The notes under the pieces are model-generated. The model ran no database searches. It was not told the origin of the DNA and saw only the letters and a program-made list of their open reading frames with translations. DNA of 11,927 nt from Bacillota bacterium (lineage in GTDB: Bacteria; Bacillota; Sulfobacillia; Thermaerobacterales; Thermaerobacteraceae), in assembly GCA_003242195.1 (NCBI GenBank), contig QGUQ01000025.1, positions 1 through 11,927 of the forward strand, given 5' to 3'. A program made the position numbers and the translations under genes. Positions 6,119 to 11,927 of this stretch are shown piece after piece (within the stretch, counting starts at the first letter, position 1; each line of letters starts with the position of its first letter).

Positions 6119-7152
6119 GCGGAAAGCGCCGCTGGCGGATCGCCGTGGACGCCATGGGCGGGGACGGCGCCCCGGCGGTGCCCGTTGCCGGCGGCCTGGC
6201 CGCGGCCGGCCGCTGGCCCGTGGAGATCCTCTGGGTCGGGGACCGGGAGCGGGTCGAGGCGGAACTGCGCCGCCAGGCCGACGCGCCGCCTCCCGGCCGG
6301 ATCGTCCACGCCTCCCAGGTGATCGAGCCCGGCGACGCACCGGTAGCGGCACTGCGCCGCAAGCGTGACTCCACCATCGTCGTGGGGGCGCGCCTGCTGC
6401 GGGACGGGGAGGCCGACGCCTTCGTCTCCGCCGGAAGCACCGGCGCCCTGATGGCGGCCGGCAAGCTCATCCTGGGGACGCTTCCGGGCATCACGCGCCC
6501 GGCGCTAGCAGCCGTGCTGCCCACCCTGGACGGTCGTGGCTTTCTGATGCTGGACCTGGGTGCGAGCGCCGAGGCGGACCCGGAACAGCTCTACCAGTAC
6601 GCGGTCATGGGGGCCCTCTATGCAGCGGGGGTGCTGGGCCGGCCGGATCCGAAGGTGGCGCTGCTGAACATCGGCAGCGAGGCGGGCAAGGGCAATCGGC
6701 TGTACAAGGAGACCTACGAGCGGCTGGCCCGCAGCGGCCTCCGGTTCGTGGGCAACGTGGAGGCCCGGGACCTGTTCCGCGGCCCGGCGGACGTGGTGGT
6801 CTGCGACGGGTTCACGGGGAACGTGGCCCTCAAGGCCATGGAGGGTGTCGGGGAGGCGTGCTGGCGGCTTCTCAAGGCCGAGGTGGGCCGCAGCATCCTG
6901 ACGACCCTGGTGGCGTCGTTGCTGCGCCCGGCCCTGGAGCGGGTCCGGCGCCGGCTGGACTACGGGGAGTACGGGGCCGCCCTCTTCCTCGGCTTGAACG
7001 GCTTGCTCTTCAAGTGTCACGGGTCTTCGGACGCCCGCGCCATCGCCAACGGCATCGGGGCAGCTGTCCGGGCCTGCGAGGGCGGGTTGCTCGCCCGGAT
7101 CGCCGAGTCCATCGGCAGGGAGGATGGTGAAGCCCTTGGTCGCGGTCGGTAG
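6115..7152 (+). CDS. plsX: Phosphate acyltransferase PlsX
   Basis: Makes acyl-phosphate from acyl-ACP and phosphate, which PlsY then uses to acylate glycerol-3-phosphate; it links fatty-acid synthesis to phospholipid synthesis at the membrane surface. The 345-residue product is of full family length. Signature blocks are IAVDAMGGDGAP (9-20), FVSAGSTGALMAAG (103-116), LLNIGSEAGKGN (183-194), FVGNVEARDLF (211-221), VVCDGFTGNVALKAMEG (228-244) and DYGEYGAALFLGLNG (282-296). The start is the ATG of an ATGA overlap with fapR, with GGGAG close upstream. The gene overlaps fabH by about 29 bases. Confidence 0.96.
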   Translation: MSGKRRWRIAVDAMGGDGAPAVPVAGGLAAAGRWPVEILWVGDRERVEAELRRQADAPPPGRIVHASQVIEPGDAPVAALRRKRDSTIVVGARLLRDGEADAFVSAGSTGALMAAGKLILGTLPGITRPALAAVLPTLDGRGFLMLDLGASAEADPEQLYQYAVMGALYAAGVLGRPDPKVALLNIGSEAGKGNRLYKETYERLARSGLRFVGNVEARDLFRGPADVVVCDGFTGNVALKAMEGVGEACWRLLKAEVGRSILTTLVASLLRPALERVRRRLDYGEYGAALFLGLNGLLFKCHGSSDARAIANGIGAAVRACEGGLLARIAESIGREDGEALGRGR

Positions 7153-8332
7153 GCCGGTCGGGATCGTCGGGGTCGGGGCCTGTGTGCCCCCGGCGGTGGT
7201 GACCAACGACGATCTCGCCCAGATCGTGGACACCGACGACGAGTGGATCCGGACCCGCACGGGAATCCGCCAGCGGCGGATCGCGGACCCGGAGGTCGCC
7301 ACGTCCCACCTGGCGGAGGTGGCGGCCCGTCGTGCGCTGGAGGAGGCGCAGGTACGGCCGGAAGAGATCGACCTGATCATCGTCGCCACCGTCACACCCG
7401 ACATGCCCTTCCCCGCCACGGCGTGCCTCCTGCAGGACCGGCTGGGGGCATCCCGGGCCGGCGCCTTCGACTTGGAAGCCGCCTGTTCCGGGTTCACCTA
7501 CGGGCTGGCGGTGGGGGCGCAGTTCATCGCCGCCGGTGTGCACGACACGGTGCTGGTGGTGGGTGCCGAGACCCTGTCGAAGATCATCGATTGGAGCGAT
7601 CGCCGTACCTGCGTACTGCTGGGCGACGGCGCCGGAGCGGCGGTCCTGCGGCCGGTGGAGGCCGGGCAGGGCCTGCTAGGCGTGCACCTGGGCGCCGATG
7701 GCTCCGGGGCCGACCTCCTCAAGCAGCCGGCGGGCGGATCCCTCCTGCCCGCCAGCGTGGAGACGGTGCTGGGCGGCCTGCACTTCGTCCACATGAATGG
7801 TCGCGAGGTCTTCAAGTTCGCCGTCAAGACCATGGGCGACGCGGCCCAGGCGGCCCTGGCCCGGGCCGGCCTCCGTTTCGACGATGTGGACGTGTACGTG
7901 CCCCACCAGGCCAACTACCGCATCATCGAGTCCTCCGCCCGCCGCTTCGAGCTGCCCCTGGACCGGGTCGTGGTGAACATCGACCGCTACGGCAACACCT
8001 CGGCGGCCTCCATCCCGGTGGCCCTGGACGAGGCCCTTTCGGCAGGGCGCATCCGGGCCGGGGACACCGTGCTGCTGGTCGCCTTCGGCGGCGGCCTCAC
8101 GTGGGGCGCCGCCGTCTTGCGCTGGGTCTACGACCGGCGCGAGGCGCGGCCGTTGGAGATGCCTGGGCAGGAGCCGCGGTACGGGCTGCCCGACTGGATC
8201 CGCCGCCGGGCGCTGATCCGACGCGAGCGCCGGGAGGCGGAGCCCGTCCCCACCGGGCACACCGATCCGGGTGGAACGGGCCGGAGGGCACGGGCCGGCG
8301 GCGAAGAGGCCCGGGGGGGTGGGGCCCGGTGA
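7124..8332 (+). CDS. fabH: Beta-ketoacyl-ACP synthase III (FabH) with a C-terminal extension
   Basis: Starts fatty-acid synthesis by condensing an acyl-CoA primer with malonyl-ACP. The catalytic triad is visible: Cys121 in EAACSGFTYGL, His261 in VPHQANYRII and Asn291 in RYGNTSAAS. Other family blocks are TDDEWIRTRTGIRQRRIA (37-54) and GDGAGAAVL (167-175). The core ends at LLVAFGGGLTWGAAVLRW near residue 334; residues 336-402 form an extra Arg/Glu/Gly-rich tail that typical FabH (about 310-335 residues) lacks. The start is uncertain: ATG 7124 directly abuts GGGAGG (7118-7123), too close for a normal ribosome binding site; GTG 7127 or TTG 7136 could be used instead. The end overlaps the fabD GTG (GTGA, 8329-8332). 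Primer preference cannot be read from the sequence. Confidence 0.94.
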   Translation: MVKPLVAVGRPVGIVGVGACVPPAVVTNDDLAQIVDTDDEWIRTRTGIRQRRIADPEVATSHLAEVAARRALEEAQVRPEEIDLIIVATVTPDMPFPATACLLQDRLGASRAGAFDLEAACSGFTYGLAVGAQFIAAGVHDTVLVVGAETLSKIIDWSDRRTCVLLGDGAGAAVLRPVEAGQGLLGVHLGADGSGADLLKQPAGGSLLPASVETVLGGLHFVHMNGREVFKFAVKTMGDAAQAALARAGLRFDDVDVYVPHQANYRIIESSARRFELPLDRVVVNIDRYGNTSAASIPVALDEALSAGRIRAGDTVLLVAFGGGLTWGAAVLRWVYDRREARPLEMPGQEPRYGLPDWIRRRALIRRERREAEPVPTGHTDPGGTGRRARAGGEEARGGGAR

Positions 8333-9283
8333 GCAAGGTGGCCGTGGTCTTCCCCGGCCAGGGGGCCCAGTACGTGGGCATGGGTCGTGACCTGTACGAG
8401 CACTTCCCCGAGGCCCGCGAGACCTTCATGGTGGCCAGCGAGGCGGCGGGGTTCGACGTGGCGCGCCTCTGCTTCGAGGGGCCCGAAGATCGACTGCAGC
8501 TGACGGAGTACCAGCAGCCGGCCCTGCTCACCGTGGGGGTGGCCTGCTGGCGCGTGCTGGCGGCCCGGGGGGTGCGGGCGGACATGACCGCGGGCCTTTC
8601 CCTGGGCGAGTACGGCGCCCTGGTGCTGGCGGGCGCCCTGGACTTTGCCGATGCCGTGCGGGTGGTGCGGCAGCGGGGCCGGTTCATGCAGGAAGCCGTG
8701 CCGCCGGGCCGCGGTGCCATGGCCGCGCTGCTGGGGCTGGAGGCGGAGCGGGTGGAGGCCATCTGCCAGGAGGTGGCCGCCACGGGCGCCGGCGTGATCG
8801 AACCCGCCAATTCCAACCTGCCCGGGGCAGGTGGTCGTGGCGGGTGACAGGACCGCCGTCGAGGCGGCGGTGGAACGGGCCCGGGACGCGGGCGCGCGCC
8901 GGGCGGTGCTCCTGCCGGTCAGCGCGCCCTTCCACTGCAGCCTGATGCGGCCGGCGGCGGAGCGCCTGGCGGAGGTGCTGGCGCGCGTCACCATTCGGCC
9001 GGCCCGCGTGCCGGTGGTGGCCAACGTCACCGCCGCGCCCGTGACGGATCCCGAGGAGATCCGCCGGCTGCTGGTGGAACAGGTGGACCATCCCGTGCGG
9101 TGGGAGCAGTCGGTCCGCCGCATGCTGGCCGAGGGCGTCACGCGGCTCATCGAGATGGGGCCGGGAAAGACCTTGACCGGCTTCGCCCGCCGCATCGACC
9201 GGTCCCTGGAGGCCGTGGCGGCGGGTACCGCCGAGGAAATCATGGAGCTTGTTGCCTCTGCCGAAAGGGGTTTGCTAGCATGA
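8329..9283 (+). CDS. fabD: Malonyl-CoA:ACP transacylase FabD, frameshifted as sequenced
   Basis: Moves malonate from CoA to ACP, an essential step. The first part (GTG 8329 onward) has FPGQGAQ (8-14) and the nucleophile elbow GLSLGEY with Ser91, then reads EPANSNLPGAGGRGG and stops at 8847 after 172 residues. The family continuation, PGQVVVAGDR, resumes in the frame one base further on and runs to TGA 9281-9283. That part contains the catalytic His (His202 if repaired) in VSAPFHCSLM, and the NVTAAPVTD and LVEQVDHPVRWEQS blocks. Removing one base within 8817-8827 restores a 317-residue protein of normal length with the family motif N-x-PGQ. Both halves are well conserved and nothing else is damaged, so a sequencing error or very recent mutation is likelier than an old pseudogene. 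It starts inside the fabH stop and ends with an ATGA overlap with fabG. Confidence 0.9.
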
Positions 9284-10029
9284 TGCTTGATCGCCGCACG
9301 GCGCTGGTGACCGGTGGATCGCGGGGAATCGGACGAGCCATCGCCGAGGCCCTGGCCGCGGAGGGAGCGCGGGTGGCCATCAACTACCGCAACTCGACCG
9401 CGGCGGCCGAGGAAGTGGTTGCCGCCATCCGAGCCCGGGGCGGGGAGGCCCTGGCGATCCAGGCCGACGTCGCCGACGGCGAGCAGGCGACGCGTCTGGT
9501 GGAGCAGGCGGTCGAGGCCTTCGGCGGGCGGCTGGACATCCTGGTCAACAACGCCGGCATCACCCGCGACGCCCTGCTGCTGCGGATGAAGCCGGAGCAG
9601 TGGGACGAGGTACTGGACACCAACCTGCGCAGCTTGTTCTTCACCTGCAAGGCGGCGGCGCGGGTGATGCTCAGGCAGCGCGCCGGGCGCATCATCAACA
9701 TCGCGTCGGTGGTGGGCCTGACCGGCAACGTCGGGCAGGTGAACTACGTGGCGGCCAAGGCGGGGGTGATCGGCTTCACCCGTGCCCTGGCCCGCGAGCT
9801 CGGGTCCCGGGGCATCACCGTCAATGCCATCGCGCCCGGGCTGATCGCCACCGACATGACCGAACAGCTTTCCGCGGAGTACCGCGGCGCACTGGAGCAG
9901 CGGATCGCGCTCGGGCGGCTGGGCACGCCGGAGGACGTCGCTCATGCCGCCGTTTTTCTGGCCTCGGACCGCGCCGCCTACATCACCGGCCAGGTGCTGG
10001 TGGTGGACGGCGGCCTGTCCCTGGGCTGA
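9280..10029 (+). CDS. fabG: 3-oxoacyl-ACP reductase FabG
   Basis: NADPH-dependent reduction of beta-ketoacyl-ACP in each elongation round. The 249-residue protein is a classical short-chain dehydrogenase: cofactor motif TGGSRGIG (11-18), NNAG (90-93), and the catalytic set Asn115, Ser143, Tyr156 and Lys160 (INIASVVG, then VNYVAAKAG). NAIAPGLIATDMT (182-194) and the end ITGQVLVVDGGLSL are typical of FabG. It starts at ATG 9280 within the overlap with the fabD stop; a second ATG directly follows at 9283. AAAGGGG at 9264-9270 gives a good ribosome binding site. It sits between fabD and acpP as in most fab operons, which favours FabG over other dehydrogenases of the same superfamily. Confidence 0.96.
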   Translation: MMLDRRTALVTGGSRGIGRAIAEALAAEGARVAINYRNSTAAAEEVVAAIRARGGEALAIQADVADGEQATRLVEQAVEAFGGRLDILVNNAGITRDALLLRMKPEQWDEVLDTNLRSLFFTCKAAARVMLRQRAGRIINIASVVGLTGNVGQVNYVAAKAGVIGFTRALARELGSRGITVNAIAPGLIATDMTEQLSAEYRGALEQRIALGRLGTPEDVAHAAVFLASDRAAYITGQVLVVDGGLSLG

Positions 10030-10058
10030 GCGCGACGCGGGGGAAAGGAGGTGGGCCG

Positions 10059-10298
10059 ATGGCAGACGAGGCGCTGTTCCAGAGGGTCCGCGAGATCATT
10101 GTCGAGCAGCTGGGGGTCGACGAGGCCAGCGTCACGCCCGAGGCTCGCTTCATCGACGACCTGGGTGCCGACTCCCTGGACATCGTCGAGTTGATCATGG
10201 CGCTGGAAGAGGAGTTCGACCTGGAGATTCCCGACGAGGAAGCCGAGAAGATCGTGACCGTCGGCGACGCGATCCAGTACATCGAGAAGCACAAGTGA
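10059..10298 (+). CDS. acpP: Acyl carrier protein
   Basis: Small acidic carrier of the growing acyl chain; 79 residues, the usual length. The phosphopantetheine attachment site is Ser39 in DDLGADSLDIVELIMALEE, followed by the acidic recognition helix and EFDLEIPDEEAEKIVTVGDAI. It is preceded by a near-perfect AAGGAGGTG (10045-10053) with 5 bases before the ATG, the strongest ribosome binding site in the operon, which fits the high level of ACP that cells need. Unlike its overlapping upstream neighbours it is separated from fabG by 29 bases and from fabF by 93, with a long hairpin just downstream. Confidence 0.98.
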   Translation: MADEALFQRVREIIVEQLGVDEASVTPEARFIDDLGADSLDIVELIMALEEEFDLEIPDEEAEKIVTVGDAIQYIEKHK

Positions 10299-10328
10299 TC
10301 TCGTCGCAAGGGTCGTGCCAGCGAGGGC

Positions 10329-10370
10329 GGCAGGGGGCGCCCCGCCCGGTGCGGAGGGGCGCCCCCTGCC
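10329..10370 (+). promoter_or_regulatory. Perfect 15-bp hairpin between acpP and fabF
   Basis: The arm at 10329-10343 (GGCAGGGGGCGCCCC) is the exact reverse complement of the arm at 10356-10370, with a 12-base loop. No T-run follows: the fabF ribosome binding site begins within a few bases. It is therefore unlikely to be a complete terminator. It more likely blocks 3'-to-5' RNA decay or causes partial pausing, raising acpP relative to fabF. That role is an inference; the structure is directly visible. Confidence 0.8.
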
Positions 10371-10391
10371 CGAAAGGAGTGGAGCACCGGA

Positions 10392-11651
10392 ATGCGGCAC
10401 CGCGTGGTGATCACCGGCGTCGGGGCGGTGACGCCTCTGGGGGTCGGGGTGGACACGCTGTGGGAGGGCGTGCTGGCCGGCCGTTCGGGCATCCGGCGCA
10501 TCACGCGGTTTGACCCGTCGCCGTTTCCCAGCCAGATCGCCGGGGAGGTCCCCGACTTCGATCCCACGGCCTTCATCGACCGCAAGGACGCCCGCCGCAT
10601 GGACCGGTTCACTCAGTTCGCCGTGGCCAGCGTGGCCATGGCGCTCCGCGACGCCCGGCTGGATTTGGAGCGGGTGGACCGCGAGCGCGTGGGCGTGACC
10701 ATGGGCACCGGCATCGGCGGCATCGAGACCTTTGTCGAGCAGGCGGCGGTGATGGCCGAGCGCGGGCCCGACCGGGTCAGCCCCTTCTTCATCCCGATGA
10801 TGATCGCCAACATGGCGGCGGGCCAGGTGGCCATCCGCTTCGGGGCCCGCGGGCCCAACAGCACGCTGGTCACCGCCTGCGCGGCGTCGGCCCACGCCGT
10901 CGGCGAGGCCTTCCGCATCCTGCAGCGGGGGGAGGCCGACGTGATGATCACCGGCGGCGCCGAGGCGTCCATCGTGCCGCTGGGGCTGGCCGGTTTCTGC
11001 GCCATGAGGGCGTTGTCCACCCGGAATGACGACCCCGCCGGTGCTTCGCGCCCCTTCGACCGCGACCGCGACGGGTTCGTCATGGCCGAGGGCGCCGGGG
11101 CTCTGATCCTGGAGACCCTGGAGCACGCCCGGAAGCGCGGTGTGCCCATCTACGCCGAGATCGTCGGTTACGCCACCACCGCCGACGCCTACCACATCAC
11201 CCAGCCGGCGCCCGGCGGTGAGGGCGGTGCCCGAGCCATGCAGGCGGCCATCGCCGACGCCGGCATCCGGCCGGAGCAGATCGACTACATCAATGCCCAC
11301 GGGACTTCCACGCCCCAGGGGGACGTGGCCGAGACCCAGGCCATCAAGCGGGTCTTCGGCGAGCACGCCTACCGCCTGGCGGTGAGTTCGACCAAGTCCA
11401 TGACCGGCCACCTGCTGGGTGCCGCCGGCGCGGTGGAGACGATCCTGACGGCCCTGGCCCTGCGCGACGGCGTGCTCCCGCCGACCATCAACCTGGAAGA
11501 ACCCGACCCCGAGTGCGACCTGGACTATGTGCCCAACCGGGCCCGGCGCCGGGCGATCACCTACGCACTGTCCAATTCCTTCGGGTTCGGCGGCCAGAAC
11601 GCGTGCCTGGTGCTGCGTCGGTACGAGCCGGAGGCGGGCGGCGGGTCATGA
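10392..11651 (+). CDS. fabF: Beta-ketoacyl-ACP synthase II (FabF)
   Basis: Elongating condensing enzyme that adds malonyl-ACP to acyl-ACP. The 419-residue protein is a complete thiolase-fold enzyme with Cys163 (TACAASAHA), His303 (NAHGTSTPQGD) and His340 (STKSMTGHLLGAAG), the same numbers as in E. coli FabF. It also shows the start RVVITGVGAVTPLG, FDRDRDGFVMAEGAG (222-236) and the glycine-rich end SNSFGFGGQNACL. ATG 10392 has GGAG 7 bases upstream and AAGGAG further back. Its TGA overlaps the ATG of rnc (ATGA, 11648-11651). FabF rather than FabB is favoured by sequence and operon position. Confidence 0.97.
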   Translation: MRHRVVITGVGAVTPLGVGVDTLWEGVLAGRSGIRRITRFDPSPFPSQIAGEVPDFDPTAFIDRKDARRMDRFTQFAVASVAMALRDARLDLERVDRERVGVTMGTGIGGIETFVEQAAVMAERGPDRVSPFFIPMMIANMAAGQVAIRFGARGPNSTLVTACAASAHAVGEAFRILQRGEADVMITGGAEASIVPLGLAGFCAMRALSTRNDDPAGASRPFDRDRDGFVMAEGAGALILETLEHARKRGVPIYAEIVGYATTADAYHITQPAPGGEGGARAMQAAIADAGIRPEQIDYINAHGTSTPQGDVAETQAIKRVFGEHAYRLAVSSTKSMTGHLLGAAGAVETILTALALRDGVLPPTINLEEPDPECDLDYVPNRARRRAITYALSNSFGFGGQNACLVLRRYEPEAGGGS

Positions 11652-11927
11652 CGGGAGGGCCGCAGGTGAACCCGCCGGGCCGGACGGACGCAGCGGGCGG
11701 TGGGCCGGCCGTGGAGGCGCACCCGCCGACCGGCCCGGGCCGCCGGGCGGAGGCCGGGGGTGGCGACGACCGGGCTCGCCTGGAGCGGCTGGCAGGGATC
11801 ATCGGCATGGCTCCGGAGCGGCCGGAGCTGTTCCTGGAGGCCCTGACCCACGCCTCCTTCCGGGCGGAGCATCCGGAACCTGGGGGGCGCGACAACGAGC
11901 GCCTGGAGTTCCTGGGGGACGCCGTTC
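11648..11927 (+). CDS. rnc: Ribonuclease III, 5' part (runs off the window)
   Basis: Double-strand-specific endoribonuclease used in rRNA and mRNA processing. Only the first 93 codons are present. The catalytic signature NERLEFLGDAV is at the very end, preceded by LFLEALTHASFRAEH, both typical of the N-terminal RNase III domain. Before the domain lie about 40 Pro/Gly/Ala-rich residues that most RNase III proteins lack. ATG 11648 overlaps the fabF stop; GTG 11666, in frame, has a better ribosome binding site (GGAGG at 11654-11658, 7 bases away) and may be the true start. Placement after fabF is common in Bacillota. Confidence 0.93.
   Translation, partial: MTGGPQVNPPGRTDAAGGGPAVEAHPPTGPGRRAEAGGGDDRARLERLAGIIGMAPERPELFLEALTHASFRAEHPEPGGRDNERLEFLGDAV

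Noticed and set aside
8831..9283. The second fabD piece as an independent small gene starting at GTG 8831
   Set aside because: Its sequence continues FabD exactly from the broken motif and has no convincing ribosome binding site of its own; it is the frameshifted remainder of fabD.
8128..9945. A 605-codon open frame on the minus strand opposite fabD and fabG
   Set aside because: It lies antisense to genes with intact catalytic motifs, its translation is rich in Arg, Pro, His and Gln with no family resemblance, and such long antisense frames are expected in DNA this GC-rich.
9978..11411. A 477-codon open frame on the minus strand opposite acpP and fabF
   Set aside because: Antisense shadow of well-identified genes; composition is low-complexity and no ribosome binding site or domain supports it.
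1..11927. A hidden defence, mobile or novel multi-gene system
   Set aside because: All supported genes belong to core ribosome, CoA, lipid or sporulation families in a familiar order; no integrase, transposase, toxin-antitoxin pair, direct-repeat array or compositional break was seen.

Overview
The window is very GC-rich (roughly 70 % by eye) and reads as housekeeping chromosome from a high-GC, probably thermophilic, spore-forming Bacillota (a Thermaerobacter- or Symbiobacterium-like lineage; the genus is an inference). Two genes support that placement: ylbJ, a sporulation membrane protein, and fapR, the Bacillota-type malonyl-CoA-responsive lipid regulator. Nearly every gene belongs to a recognisable core family. 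I see no phage, insertion sequence, CRISPR array, tRNA or rRNA.

Layout. 1-480 has no gene I can support, but carries a candidate promoter and two back-to-back hairpins ahead of rsmD. 481-2308 (+) is rsmD, coaD and a coiled-coil protein of unknown function that overlaps coaD by ATGA. 2349-3572 (-) is ylbJ, convergent with the coiled-coil gene and divergent from a Lon-type (S16) membrane-anchored protease gene at 3765-4502 (+). The ylbJ/protease divergent region holds an AT-rich island that looks like a sigma-E promoter for ylbJ. 4499-5363 is a compact unit: a perfect consensus sigma-A promoter, yceD, rpmF and a strong intrinsic terminator.

5370-11927 is the fatty-acid/phospholipid operon: a sigma-A promoter, a FapR-type operator, then fapR, plsX, fabH, fabD, fabG, acpP, fabF and the 5' part of rnc. 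Genes are tightly packed, with ATGA or GTGA overlaps at fapR/plsX, fabH/fabD, fabD/fabG and fabF/rnc. FapR would sense malonyl-CoA and autoregulate the set. FabD loads malonate on ACP, FabH starts chains, FabF elongates, FabG reduces the keto group, and PlsX passes acyl-ACP toward phospholipid synthesis. No enoyl-ACP reductase or dehydratase gene is present here.

Points worth a second look: fabD is frameshifted as sequenced, exactly inside a GC palindrome; a perfect 15-bp hairpin sits between acpP and fabF; the YlbL/SepM-like protease lacks its PDZ domain; FabH carries a charged tail of about 67 residues; and the FapR control region has one clear operator plus a possible extra half-site. I did not find a convincing new multi-gene system.
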